Positions 9,901-16,451 of a DNA stretch of 22,635 nt are shown here, piece after piece. Each line of letters begins with the position of its first letter. Position 1 is the first letter of the stretch. The position numbers and the translations under genes were made by a program. The DNA comes from a virus. The notes under the pieces are model-generated. The model saw only the letters and a program-made list of their open reading frames with translations. It was not told the DNA's origin and did no database searches. The stretch spans positions 1 to 22,635 of IMG/VR virus record IMGVR_UViG_3300012936_000195; one strand, 5' to 3'.

Positions 9901-12376
9901 TTTTAGGTTGTATCCATTCAGACTCATATTCACTTGATATGGCATCAACTAATGTAGAAGCTGTGTTGTTCACAACTAACAATTTGCCACCCATGTTGGA
10001 ATGGTTAACACAATAATAGTACATTGTGTCTGGAGTATTAGTGTCTGGTGTGAACTCAACTTTTCTAGAAGTCGCGGTATTGTAGTTGGCGCCATAGAAA
10101 GTAGTTTCATTTACTTCAACGTTGTCATGATAGTATTTTACTTTAGTTGAATATCTAGAACCACTTGCGTGAGTACCATTACTAGTTGTGCTTAAAGCAA
10201 ACGGATGTATACCTGCTGAATATCCTTTATTGGTTAAACTCGAGTCAGACAGATCAAATACATATTTGTTTCCTCTGATTAGAACTAAATTTTGTGTTTC
10301 TACATCATCGATGAAATATTTGTTTCCAGTAGATTCTATACCTGGCTGTACAATTACTTTATGATCAATAACTTTTTCTAAAGTTGTTGGATATGAAGTT
10401 TTTTTGTAGTAAGCAAGTCCTATACTTTCATCTTGCTGATAGTTTTTAAATTCTGTGGTGCTTACACTAGTATATGAATCATATGATAATGGAAATCCTA
10501 AAGAAGTATCGTTTGTGCCTGTGCCTACTTTGTAACCAAAGAGTTTATTACCAGCGAATGTTGAATCACTATATTTCACTGAGTCATTTAATGCTACGCC
10601 ATTACTGTCATACAACATAAACAACGGTGCTTGGTTGTAATCTGATTTTGCCTGTGACAATGTCCACGCAAATCCATTCCAATAATATTCTTTACCAGCA
10701 TTTGTTTTACCTTGTTTAACTGTTATCTTGTCATTGTCTAGGATTGTCAATCCAGCGACTTTATTTAAAGCAATGCTTGTACCGACGCCGCCAACAGTCC
10801 ATACTGAACTAGATTCGTCAAAGTCGACACCTGTAACATCCCATGCTTTATCAGATGCACCATCTCCGTCTGAGTCGTGGTCCCATGGGAAGTCATTACC
10901 ATCCCATAAAATCATAGATGTTTGGAAATTAGGATTTAAGAATAATATTGACATACCATTCTCTAGAGGTATGCCGTCTATTGTAAACGATGCCTGTCCT
11001 TCTATGTCTGCCTTTGTATCAGATGTAGATAACAAGTTGACTGTTTGTTTATGAACAGCACCATAATTGAACAACTGTAAATTTTCTTTAAATTCGATAA
11101 TTGGTCTGGTAGCTTTTCTAGATGAATCTAATTGAAAACTAGATTCTTGTAACTTGTCAGTTGAATCCCAATAGCCACTGTCGTATCCATTTACATCTGT
11201 GGTAGATACATCCCATGGATGTTGAACTTGCACCAATGCTTGTAAGTTTCTATAACTTGTGATATTATCTCTGTGTATCCAACCGTTTGTTCTTGACCAT
11301 GGATTTTTATCTTTTGCAGAACGATCGATAGTCAAGTAATCATGTGTACTAAAGTCAGGATCAGTATCCCATTTTCTACTATCCCATGAATAACTTCTAT
11401 CTACACCGCTGACTGTTACAGTATAATCCCATGGTTGTTTTTTCTGTTTAATGTATAATTCTGTTGACAATGTATCTTCGTCAGCTTCGACTAGTTCTAT
11501 ACCGTTACCTCTACCAACTCCTTCAACATAATATTTTTTATTTTTATATGCTGTCTCTGTTAGATAGTCGTTGTCAAACTCAATTAACATACCAGAACTA
11601 AATTTAATATTGTTCGGTGATGTGTAATTTATTGATCCTATGATTGATGTTGGAGAAACTTTGTGTGTTACTTCAATTACATCATTTGCACTGATTGTGA
11701 TTCCTGAGTTTGCAAAGTCTAGGTTTAATCCTAATGTTTCATAATCTGCTGTTACAGTTCCGTTAACAATTACAACATCAATGCTTGACGTAATCGGGTA
11801 TGATAGAGTAAAAGATGTCTGTGAAGCATTAGCAGTAAATTTTTCAACAGATCCTGTAACAACAATTGATGGAAGATCCGGGTCGGCACTCGGATACCAA
11901 TAATAGTTTTCATAGTTAATAAATTTATCATAATCAATCGGAGGTGCATAACTGTAATACTTCTGATTAAACAATCTGTTCTGATCATTTGTTTTACCGT
12001 TTTCACTTGATACATGATTTAGTGCTTCGCTGTAAAATACAGCGTCAGTTTTATTCAATGAATCTGGGTTTCGTATAACTAGAGCTGGTTCTAACTGGTA
12101 GTCTTGTCTAGTTTTTGTTTTTTCTATTTTGTAGTTGTCTTTCTCTTGTGAAAAGTAAACATCATCTTTCCTACCGATAAATTCAGTTGTCTTAACCGAG
12201 TCCGGTGTGCTGAAAAGTTGTTCTACAGTTCCATCAAAAAAGTTTTTCAGTTTTGCTGATTGAAAAACTTCAGGTAAGAATGACAAAGTCTTGAATGACT
12301 CAGTTGTACTAACATTAGCTGAGTATGTATCGCTAATATTACTATTAGAAAATGAAATGTTTGACTCGTAAGCCAT
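920..12376 (-). CDS. Giant baseplate/tail structural protein (T4 gp7 position)
   Basis: This is one uninterrupted frame of 3818 codons directly downstream of gp6, where T4 has gp7 (about 1030 residues). Visible parts: an N-terminal region with a YENYYWYP motif; a cupredoxin-like segment at about 675-805; a Trp-rich block near 1300-1370 with RPDTHPWEMLGY and KPHWWERNY, a signature I associate with large structural proteins of marine T4-like phages; a DLDWNVYRL block near 2100; a glycine-rich GGTGYSVGD beta segment near 2220-2280; a Ser/Gly/Thr low-complexity linker near 3110-3150; and, at about 3680-3735, a segment containing IWINQEIIEFREVDG followed by a conserved-looking RRGVYGT. No signal peptide or membrane helix is evident. 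The start is well set: an ATG 2 bases after the gp6 stop, preceded by GGAGG. It is likely part of the outer baseplate or a fibre-attachment scaffold. Its exact T4 counterpart is inferred from position, and fusion of several ancestral baseplate genes is possible. Confidence 0.8.
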   Translation of the reverse strand: MAYESNISFSNSNISDTYSANVSTTESFKTLSFLPEVFQSAKLKNFFDGTVEQLFSTPDSVKTTEFIGRKDDVYFSQEKDNYKIEKTKTRQDYQLEPALVIRNPDSLNKTDAVFYSEALNHVSSENGKTNDQNRLFNQKYYSYAPPIDYDKFINYENYYWYPSADPDLPSIVVTGSVEKFTANASQTSFTLSYPITSSIDVVIVNGTVTADYETLGLNLDFANSGITISANDVIEVTHKVSPTSIIGSINYTSPNNIKFSSGMLIEFDNDYLTETAYKNKKYYVEGVGRGNGIELVEADEDTLSTELYIKQKKQPWDYTVTVSGVDRSYSWDSRKWDTDPDFSTHDYLTIDRSAKDKNPWSRTNGWIHRDNITSYRNLQALVQVQHPWDVSTTDVNGYDSGYWDSTDKLQESSFQLDSSRKATRPIIEFKENLQLFNYGAVHKQTVNLLSTSDTKADIEGQASFTIDGIPLENGMSILFLNPNFQTSMILWDGNDFPWDHDSDGDGASDKAWDVTGVDFDESSSVWTVGGVGTSIALNKVAGLTILDNDKITVKQGKTNAGKEYYWNGFAWTLSQAKSDYNQAPLFMLYDSNGVALNDSVKYSDSTFAGNKLFGYKVGTGTNDTSLGFPLSYDSYTSVSTTEFKNYQQDESIGLAYYKKTSYPTTLEKVIDHKVIVQPGIESTGNKYFIDDVETQNLVLIRGNKYVFDLSDSSLTNKGYSAGIHPFALSTTSNGTHASGSRYSTKVKYYHDNVEVNETTFYGANYNTATSRKVEFTPDTNTPDTMYYYCVNHSNMGGKLLVVNNTASTLVDAISSEYESEWIQPKNKSIQPLEQNFNVDDYNSANTFVLESLIADDSKVKLYINNVEQEHNVDFKIEKNKTVKMTSDVAKGNHVFITWFSNEIKELKKARYQMPTNLTHNALNSSVVEYSYSDLLPHMSSAVSKQFNITGKPLGSNTYRDTKKNNEFGTKILQHTAPLVKYMAHVNSDNRDVVKATRTAQDDYVRFKNKFLQKIIQLDKEKDLATTTDASLVDQALQSLNKNRKVSEKWAYSLMLNYGDNSKVQTINITTENKTWSNTQTQSQAVQDYQDILSMIGEPGLDLTNTFNPRDDKDLKSVYVYKNDKLMTMNHDYVIENSSGSRLVFTGEVKPDVGDVIKVVHYDSKQPAWIPATPAKLGITKTFLPGEITDTSYSSGAKTFIEGHDGSLNLKFNDVRDRALLELEKRIYNDIENRFMDPDYVPPVSYQTVVSNYFNKKDYSYDEYTEVLTPHIHRWAVNNSVELFTNDGYQASDWKTWNWSALQDISGTKAPGHWRGVYKKFYGTDRPDTHPWEMLGYTVKPHWWERNYSWTQPAKRTALINDIEKGIIREGLRKNFLDLSYTDQENPYKHEGFSSYVPVDAFGKVTNPFTIGLVSREPTVSEAQTNWKIGDNAPGERAYFINSAGSFGEMITLSVLKPAEFYEKCFDTLNTRQARINLKSSYDFNTGKRPTNNVYVHRESIGSDVFSASGYQQYVSQRLVEANKDVKNFYGGILRNVRPQLAHKQGAFIDFGSYRAQTESYSPNSTRTSVYIPNNNISHLPHAGPSIQNASYSGVVVEKTTNGFTVRGYDISRSYFNTTESNKSGSKVAVSVGGKAIEVGPYLPNQTLEKGQLIRYEGQFFETLVNHVTSNTFVAKNFKTINNIPTEGGVNAIYYQRAVANKTIKIPYGTEFKTAQEVFDFLINYGRYLESQGWIFDEINNDASQTLNWLYAAKEFLFWSVGGWSVGSIIALSPAANQVKFKPNLGIVANIEDIVGSTYSILDKTGSPIDPATTTVLREGSQISVTQDNREPIYFVNLYVREIEHITIFDNETLFKDTLYNPTLSIRQPRVKQTLLRTNDWMGKLEANGYLIDGTNGIISNFETSTNEIENYLDVDKPVNNENLNASGLHTIGYQNRTYLDNLEIVDDNQTKFYQGFIRQKGTLNSIDKITRSEKVTQNQNFDTYEYYAFKVGDFGGTDVNQSIEFKIDSTKIKSNPQLITFLPEKNDVVTTDDLFDDVITIDVDDNETWVKKPRGDRSTKELFSTRNEKFEMPTAGYVHALDTTYQIFDRANLLTHYENNVSTGISLGSTYWIAKDTNLDWNVYRLSSITQTLDSVVSNDTLTVTLDESAGKLLTTANATTEIVLPKEVNASNVAVISTTHGSKKLKLNLTDTSVSKTITFGDFGGANADIVADTIADKVAGFVITNGGTGYSVGDTVSVSGNGGTGATGTVATVDGSGAITSITLVSAGGGFYAEPADISIKTGGVDSSGVGAIINLKGNNPTYQIDTTLNNAAVNFTEGETVTSNSGMSATVTNSFKKASGGVIVLHVHNHNQAPATTDVFTGVSSGAQTNGTNTVTQRSTQSSGDTTFGGILTYKVNAGGSAYVNPQFTVSGTVGIASGETEHSAGSITSAYSTNPGYGYRKEFTPNADIQITVTDTIATSDNKFVDITDPLIKCDQISNVVVRINEAFDNTGGTPKLDIGQGTNYTKFSAGNPMEINTAVGTDITLDKTAFGTNVTDRSNVTVRARFSVTKGTTGNATITVNYKKATYDVLKMNGTGEVATTIDTTTLAGSPHPLYVYKDVRLATRNNGIDQANIGVNLSATVNDFVSNVCSSISFTDGDQIWIDNGGDTYWYNLKATTSASVKTAYDNLASNANVNSSITIGSNHWIINSDVDYTDTANLSPTIFADTVRTNKNTKQVDSGLFNKSKLVDLGDYNRETEFNLYDPAKSLIPAIAEKEIVYKRLVDPAVYTNHSDTASVTNLEPWGAEQVGNTWWNTSTLKYFEYENFDLSYKQKYWSKIFPGSTVDIYEWTESSTAPANYVGDGTPVNTTNYSVITTTDKQNFETTRYYFWTKNKTETPDVNWRRYSTTSLARIIKDPTSFGLNWYAPVDENSLIIANSTKSITDDSLFTLNYRTIDVDKPSHKQWLMLKQNDPHEPVDKRIWNKFTDSLSGQDASGLAVPDTATLGTLNRYGNSIRPRQTWFKNIKEARRQFASSLNNIISKINMDIDYPEWENGFVNSAIYDKKDYYLSGYTNAIVINRTVDTYSDIDTSVLSDFEVIKVNSDYNNKWAVYIYGDRDTIISGQAPVSTGSTTQSSTATTTPGSGYSSYSVETQSSGSGGSGSGSSTKELVRIANQTSTFEINSKFYTNDDVATDTRLLMKKLYDYIFAGSNQVKNNTLLFDMLNYIFAEQENIDWVIKTSYFDVVQDDLSLTQLASYTPDTFNFVKEYINEAKPYHSKLVNYLSKKQPVLEEVKVDADDSFKITPKIVFDRISQKIELLGSGTDAEQLAELKRKRTVSAIEFDGRQGDLQSNDNAVERIAKYVLYKELNDLDTNDENAVKVFMASLKKIIAPFKDIDLNGLPFGFDKLTDSELVEFLGLDVTGYDTSLDWDVSAQQKFYTTLFQSATVWKTGVAYTPSITLNKSSVMSSNTMVSYTDLSHFTSWDVSKNYEVGAYVKHQGLVYRCNVKHNAVDVSSFDFSKWDYIKDLVYVALKDHTSGTFATDYANGNWELVTSVFDAAGFYRPMQTDNPEEYVGTNMKENLSITVTTAEFTATDIADIDGDGNVTEQYGYGDQYTFRIFYNSNGFISFKRLPLVAETTLSANIDDTVTYIDVADASVLYQQLSVKDPDDNTVTIGTIPATVTGTINDNNPGYIWINQEIIEFREVDGNRLKKLRRGVYGTPIQSHKANDKVNSANDQHDIPNAKDSARWSALDPAGTTMIDKTVQATWDAVAWDGVDTLWDKASLDPSEQAIFIRAGGNSNFNLFNSTYSEPGYSVNQAGITTGYFSEE
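9962..10354 (-). other. Cupredoxin-like domain with type-1 copper ligand set
   Basis: Within the giant protein, about residues 675-805 form a compact beta-rich segment. It contains GIHPFALS (His724) and, 65 residues later, YYYCVNHSNMGG, giving Cys789, His792 and Met795. His...Cys-x2-His-x2-Met is the ligand order of type-1 copper proteins, and the Cys-x2-His-x2-Met spacing equals that of amicyanin. Similar YYYC..H..MGG segments occur in other marine phage structural proteins. Real copper binding is inference: the fold may have been kept for structure or adhesion alone. Confidence 0.6.
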
Positions 12377-12378
12377 TA

Positions 12379-15300
12379 TTAGTAGCCTCCAACAGCATTA
12401 TCAGTAACTGATCTTAAATTAACTCCTGTTAAACCAGAAACAATTTCTACTTGATTTACTGTGGCGGTACTAAAGAATAATTCATTACTTCCTGCTTTGA
12501 TCTGAAACAGGTCACCAAACTTTGCTTCTGAATCTTTTGGCACAATTACCACACTTGATATTTTGCTTGATAACTGAGTATGTATAAATGCGGCAAGTTC
12601 ACTGTAATAGAAAGTATCGCCGAAATCCCAATTTGATATAGCAAAGTATCTGTTAATTGCATTTACTATTTCTGTTTTAATTTCGTTGTCAGTATAATTT
12701 GTATTCGGTATTTTCACTACTCTAAAGATAGCTTGATTTTGTTCATCAGCAGTTGGTCCAAATAATAATTTAAATTTAGCTGATGTGTAAATTAATTGAT
12801 CACTTATTGATTTATACTTTTCTAATTCATTGACACTGTTTTTGATTTCCTGTGATGTAGGTTCAGCTGGAAATAGAGATCTTGCAGAACCACTACTAAA
12901 CCAGTTTTGTACATTTGTGTAATGAGTTTTATCAAGTATCACAAGTTCAATAATATTACTTACTGATGGATCGATTCTTTGTGATCTTGGTGCACTATGT
13001 TTATAATGGAAGTACAATTTGTTTGAAGACGTAAATGATCTTCCAACATAGGCTTTATATGTTGATTTGTTTGTTGTGTCGTAACCTTTTCTTTTTGTGT
13101 AACTTGTACTGCTTACATCGTTTTCTAATTTATTAAGAGTAGCAATTACACCCGAGCCATTACCTCTGTAAAAGAAGAAGTTGTTAGACGCTGTTGTGTC
13201 GGCAGTAACAAAAGCTATACCGTTAACACTTGCGGCCGCGGCCATTGTACTAACTTGAGTAACCGCATTACTTAATCTATAATATGTGTAACCATCATAG
13301 TCGTTGTAACTTTCAAAGAATACATAATGATTATCACTTAATAAATCATCATGTGCAATTGGATTATCTGGTGCACCGTCATTGTCGTTATCTATGTTTG
13401 ACACTTTAATTTTTTTAATGTCAACATAACCATCTTGTTCAGTAAAGCTGTCAGCAACACTAAACGTGATAGGATTAGATAATTTTTCTTCGCTACCTGG
13501 ATTAGTTAACAATCTAACATCTTTATTAATATCTAAAATTTCAATAGTATCTTTTACTGCTTTACCTGTTTGTGAATCGATGTTTTTATAATCACTAACA
13601 TAAAAGAATCTAACTTCGTCTTTGCTTTCAAAAACGTAATCTAATCCTCTAATAGTAAATTCATATCTAGCCGAACTTGCAGATGATGAAGCAGGAATAT
13701 ATTTTGCATATACCAACCAAGAAGTATCACTGCTTAATGCTTGATACCCAGGAGGAAATTTTGCATTGTATTGTACACTAAAATCATTTGTAGTATTGAT
13801 ATAATCATCTTCAATAATGTACCAGCCTTCAGTTTTTAATGATGGGTCTCTATAATGATACCCTATACCAAAATTAACACCGGCTTGCATTTGTGATCTA
13901 ATATTTTCTTTTTCTGTAGTAGTTAAAGAAGTTCTAAAGTTTGGTAAAATTTTTCTAATTTTATAACCATTTGTAATTTGTTTATCTAATTGTATTGCTC
14001 CTGCTGTATCTTCGCTAGTAACAGCACCATTGTTTCTTACACTTACCACAGTGGTAAAAATACTTTTTGTAGGTGTAGTATAATCGTCAACAAATTCTAA
14101 AACTGTTCCTGGTCTAATCATACCAAGTTTTTCGTTGTTATTTTTTGGACTTAGATGTACGCCAGTTGCTTGAGAAATTGATTTGTTAACTGCACCAGCA
14201 ATAACAAGATATCCGTATTGACTTGCACCTGCACTAGGATAAGTCACCCATTCATTTTTCTCAGTACTAGCTAACTGCATAACAAATTGATTTGCATCAT
14301 GATCGGACTCTACTGCTTTTTTATATGTGTCGTAATAATAATTAGATAATAAATTCTTCTGTATCAAAGGTTCTAATATATTTTCTATAATATATGTATA
14401 GCTTGTATAATCAACAACTGTTCCTGTGATTTCCTCACTGTTCAATGTGAAGTCAGGGTTTTTGTAAAGTATACCGTCTTCACCATATACATTAACACTT
14501 TTCACAGTTCCTGTTGGATCGTTGATGTCCAAGTATCTAGAATGACCTATGTGAGTTTTATTAATGGCTTTTATTTTTTGTATTGATGTACTTTGTGTTA
14601 ACGGAAATATATTATAGTCTTCCGCATTGACCATTCTATCTTGTGAGTAATAAGATTTTGGTGCATTCTGTTTAATACTTGCATCTGTTTCACTTGCTTG
14701 TGAATTTGTTACGTTATAATTTAAAGTCAACGACAATGTAAGAACATATTGTTGTCCTTCTTTATTTGTGTATGTTATCGAAACATCTTTGTTTTGAATT
14801 CTGTTAGCTCTAATAACTTGACCTTGTCCTGCACTTCTTCTGTGCCAAATTCTAAAATTACCTTTTGGTGCTGTACCAAAATTACCATCACTGAAGTTTA
14901 CTGTAACTTGGTCATTGTTTCTAGATTGTACACTAAAGATTTTTGTGTCAGTCAATGCTAAACTATTATAAATTGTATTTTGTCCAAACAAGCTAGGAAC
15001 TTTTTTCCATTTTTCTAAAACTCCACCGCTTGTAGAAACTTTTTGTACAAACACATCAAGGTCATTAATGTTGCTCAAAGAAATATCAACAGTTCTATTT
15101 GGTGCAGGAGTTTCAAATGTTACATCTTCATATCCTAGTTCACCTTCTTTAAAATAAGCAAAGAAGCCTGTGTTGTTACTTGAGAAACCTTGATTATCAT
15201 TTTTGTAAATTAAGTTGTACGCCTCTGACTGGTCTGGATCTTTTTCATAAAAGTAACTGTCTGAGTGAATATCTGATTTTACAACATCTATCGATGTTGT

Positions 15301-15924
15301 TACACCATCAACTGATGCACTAATATTTTTTACTACAGATTGATCGCTTGTGCTGTTGATGTTATAAATTTCTGAAGACACGCCATTTACTGTGCCACTC
15401 TTAACTGGATCACCAAATTGGTTAGTGCTGTTGAATGCACTGTTACAAATCTGTAACCATTGGTCATACCATTCTGTGTTGTTTGGATCATTCCATGACA
15501 CACTTGTATTTGATAAATTAGTTCCTTCTGAATCAACTAAAGGTTCATTGGTACGAACTTTAGTTACTTTTAATAAACCTCTTGCTGGTACATTTCTCTT
15601 TGGTGTGTAGTTTACAAGTTTTGCGAGTCTAATAATACTGTCTCTTCTTTCAGCAGTATCAAAAAAGTTTTCTCTTGAATTTAAATCTGTTCTAAATGCT
15701 AAACTTTGACCAAGGTATGAAAGCAAATCAATGATAGCAATAAATTCACTTGACTGAATGTAATCATTAAAGTCTTCAGGATAGTTAGTTTGAATATAGT
15801 TTAACATACTTGTTCTTATAGAATCGTAATCGTATGATGTGAAATCAGCCTGAGTGAAACTTCTGTAAATTGTTTTCCAATCTTCTGCTGAGAATAAATT
15901 ATCCTGTCTTTGTATTTGACTCAT
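12379..15924 (-). CDS. 6: Baseplate wedge protein gp6-like, enlarged
   Basis: The 1181-residue product matches the gp6/baseplate-J type of wedge protein, which joins neighbouring wedges into the inner ring around the hub. The N-terminal signature lies at about residues 60-115, with IIDLLSYLGQSLAFRTDLN, then a run containing RRDSIIRLAKLVNYTPKR. The C-terminal 140 residues hold FRVVKIPNTNYTD, an INRYF...WDFGDTFYYSEL block and IVPKDSEAKFGDLFQIKAG, typical of the end of the family. T4 gp6 is 660 residues, so several hundred residues of beta-rich Ser/Thr/Asn sequence are inserted between the conserved ends. The ATG overlaps the gp25 stop by one base (TAATG), implying translational coupling. gp25 and gp6 belong to one wedge complex, which supports the call. 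Confidence 0.9.
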   Translation of the reverse strand: MSQIQRQDNLFSAEDWKTIYRSFTQADFTSYDYDSIRTSMLNYIQTNYPEDFNDYIQSSEFIAIIDLLSYLGQSLAFRTDLNSRENFFDTAERRDSIIRLAKLVNYTPKRNVPARGLLKVTKVRTNEPLVDSEGTNLSNTSVSWNDPNNTEWYDQWLQICNSAFNSTNQFGDPVKSGTVNGVSSEIYNINSTSDQSVVKNISASVDGVTTSIDVVKSDIHSDSYFYEKDPDQSEAYNLIYKNDNQGFSSNNTGFFAYFKEGELGYEDVTFETPAPNRTVDISLSNINDLDVFVQKVSTSGGVLEKWKKVPSLFGQNTIYNSLALTDTKIFSVQSRNNDQVTVNFSDGNFGTAPKGNFRIWHRRSAGQGQVIRANRIQNKDVSITYTNKEGQQYVLTLSLTLNYNVTNSQASETDASIKQNAPKSYYSQDRMVNAEDYNIFPLTQSTSIQKIKAINKTHIGHSRYLDINDPTGTVKSVNVYGEDGILYKNPDFTLNSEEITGTVVDYTSYTYIIENILEPLIQKNLLSNYYYDTYKKAVESDHDANQFVMQLASTEKNEWVTYPSAGASQYGYLVIAGAVNKSISQATGVHLSPKNNNEKLGMIRPGTVLEFVDDYTTPTKSIFTTVVSVRNNGAVTSEDTAGAIQLDKQITNGYKIRKILPNFRTSLTTTEKENIRSQMQAGVNFGIGYHYRDPSLKTEGWYIIEDDYINTTNDFSVQYNAKFPPGYQALSSDTSWLVYAKYIPASSSASSARYEFTIRGLDYVFESKDEVRFFYVSDYKNIDSQTGKAVKDTIEILDINKDVRLLTNPGSEEKLSNPITFSVADSFTEQDGYVDIKKIKVSNIDNDNDGAPDNPIAHDDLLSDNHYVFFESYNDYDGYTYYRLSNAVTQVSTMAAAASVNGIAFVTADTTASNNFFFYRGNGSGVIATLNKLENDVSSTSYTKRKGYDTTNKSTYKAYVGRSFTSSNKLYFHYKHSAPRSQRIDPSVSNIIELVILDKTHYTNVQNWFSSGSARSLFPAEPTSQEIKNSVNELEKYKSISDQLIYTSAKFKLLFGPTADEQNQAIFRVVKIPNTNYTDNEIKTEIVNAINRYFAISNWDFGDTFYYSELAAFIHTQLSSKISSVVIVPKDSEAKFGDLFQIKAGSNELFFSTATVNQVEIVSGLTGVNLRSVTDNAVGGY
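12386..12390 (-). promoter_or_regulatory. Shine-Dalgarno GGAGG fixing the start of the giant gene
   Basis: On the minus strand GGAGG lies 9 bases before the ATG at 12376 and inside the last codons of gp6. It is one of the few full-strength ribosome binding sites in the window. It makes this ATG, 2 bases after the gp6 stop, the clear start of the 3818-codon gene. Confidence 0.75.
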
Positions 15925-16349
15925 TATATTGTTTCTCTTTCAAATAGTAGTTGCATTGTTGCTTGTTGGTTAAATGGCATCACTGTTATACCTACTTCAA
16001 TTCTTAATCCGTTTTCAGCTTCCATTACATTAGATCTATCTAATTCAACTCTTGGATCACTGCTGATAATTCTGTGACAATCTTCTATGATGATTTCCTT
16101 GTTTGCATCATCTAATGGTTCGTATAACATATCCCAAATTATTGAACCAAATTCAGGATTCATAACTCTTTCGCCTTTTCTTGTGTAAAAATGATTGATT
16201 AAATCTTGTTTGATCAATTCAACGTCATACAGCTGATTAGTTTTTCCACCAGAAAGAGTACTAAAACCTTTGTAGGTTCCGGCTCTCAATTGACTGCTCT
16301 GTGATGAAGCAGAATTACTGTTATTACTAGTTGTTGTACTGTATGCCAT
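15924..16349 (-). CDS. 25: Baseplate wedge protein gp25-like
   Basis: The 141-residue product is close to T4 gp25 (132 residues), the small wedge protein related to TssE of type VI secretion. gp25 binds gp6 and helps start sheath assembly at the baseplate. After a Ser/Asn-rich N-terminal stretch of about 35 residues, the core starts at DVELIKQDLINHF. It contains RKGERVMNPEFGS (58-69), the typical gp25 core motif, then WDMLYEPLDD and a DPRVEL segment (98-103) at the place of the conserved acidic-PR motif of the family. The gene is first in a minus-strand unit gp25-gp6-giant protein, with a one-base stop/start overlap with gp6. A late-type promoter lies 18 bases before its ATG. Confidence 0.93.
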   Translation of the reverse strand: MAYSTTTSNNSNSASSQSSQLRAGTYKGFSTLSGGKTNQLYDVELIKQDLINHFYTRKGERVMNPEFGSIIWDMLYEPLDDANKEIIIEDCHRIISSDPRVELDRSNVMEAENGLRIEVGITVMPFNQQATMQLLFERETI

Positions 16350-16367
16350 AATCTTTTACTCTACAGA

Positions 16368-16375
16368 TATTTATT
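16368..16375 (-). promoter_or_regulatory. T4-late-type promoter (AATAAATA) for gp25-gp6-giant unit
   Basis: The minus strand reads AATAAATATCT, matching NATAAATA. It ends 18 bases before the gp25 ATG, which would give a leader of only about a dozen bases. It sits in the inverted repeat opposite a plus-strand copy, which makes chance less likely. Confidence 0.6.
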
Positions 16376-16417
16376 GTTGAATTTATATGCTGTTTTAATT
16401 ATATATCTAAATATCAA

Positions 16418-16425
16418 GATAAATA
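16418..16425 (+). promoter_or_regulatory. T4-late-type promoter (GATAAATA) for the clpP-like gene
   Basis: The plus strand reads GATAAATATCT, matching NATAAATA, and ends 26 bases before the clpP ATG. It shares ATAAATATCT with the oppositely directed gp25 promoter. If used, clpP and the following 77-codon gene would be expressed late, together with the virion genes. Confidence 0.55.
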
Positions 16426-16451
16426 TCTTAAAACACAAAATAAGAAAGATT

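Noticed and set aside
2139-11054. Scattered plus-strand frames of 60-112 codons inside the giant gene (e.g. 2139-2477, 5733-6008, 6843-7148, 10728-11054)
   Set aside because: All lie antisense to a continuous, motif-bearing 3818-codon frame and lack recognisable products or initiation signals.
2965-12015. Same-strand alternative frames of 63-81 codons at 2965-3156, 7561-7758 and 11770-12015
   Set aside because: Out-of-frame shadows of the giant gene; no frameshift is needed because the main frame is continuous through them.
16374-16451. N-terminal extension of the ClpP-like protein from an ATG at 16374
   Set aside because: It would place the late promoter inside the coding region and add 26 residues with no counterpart in ClpP. 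The ATG at 16452 gives the normal length.
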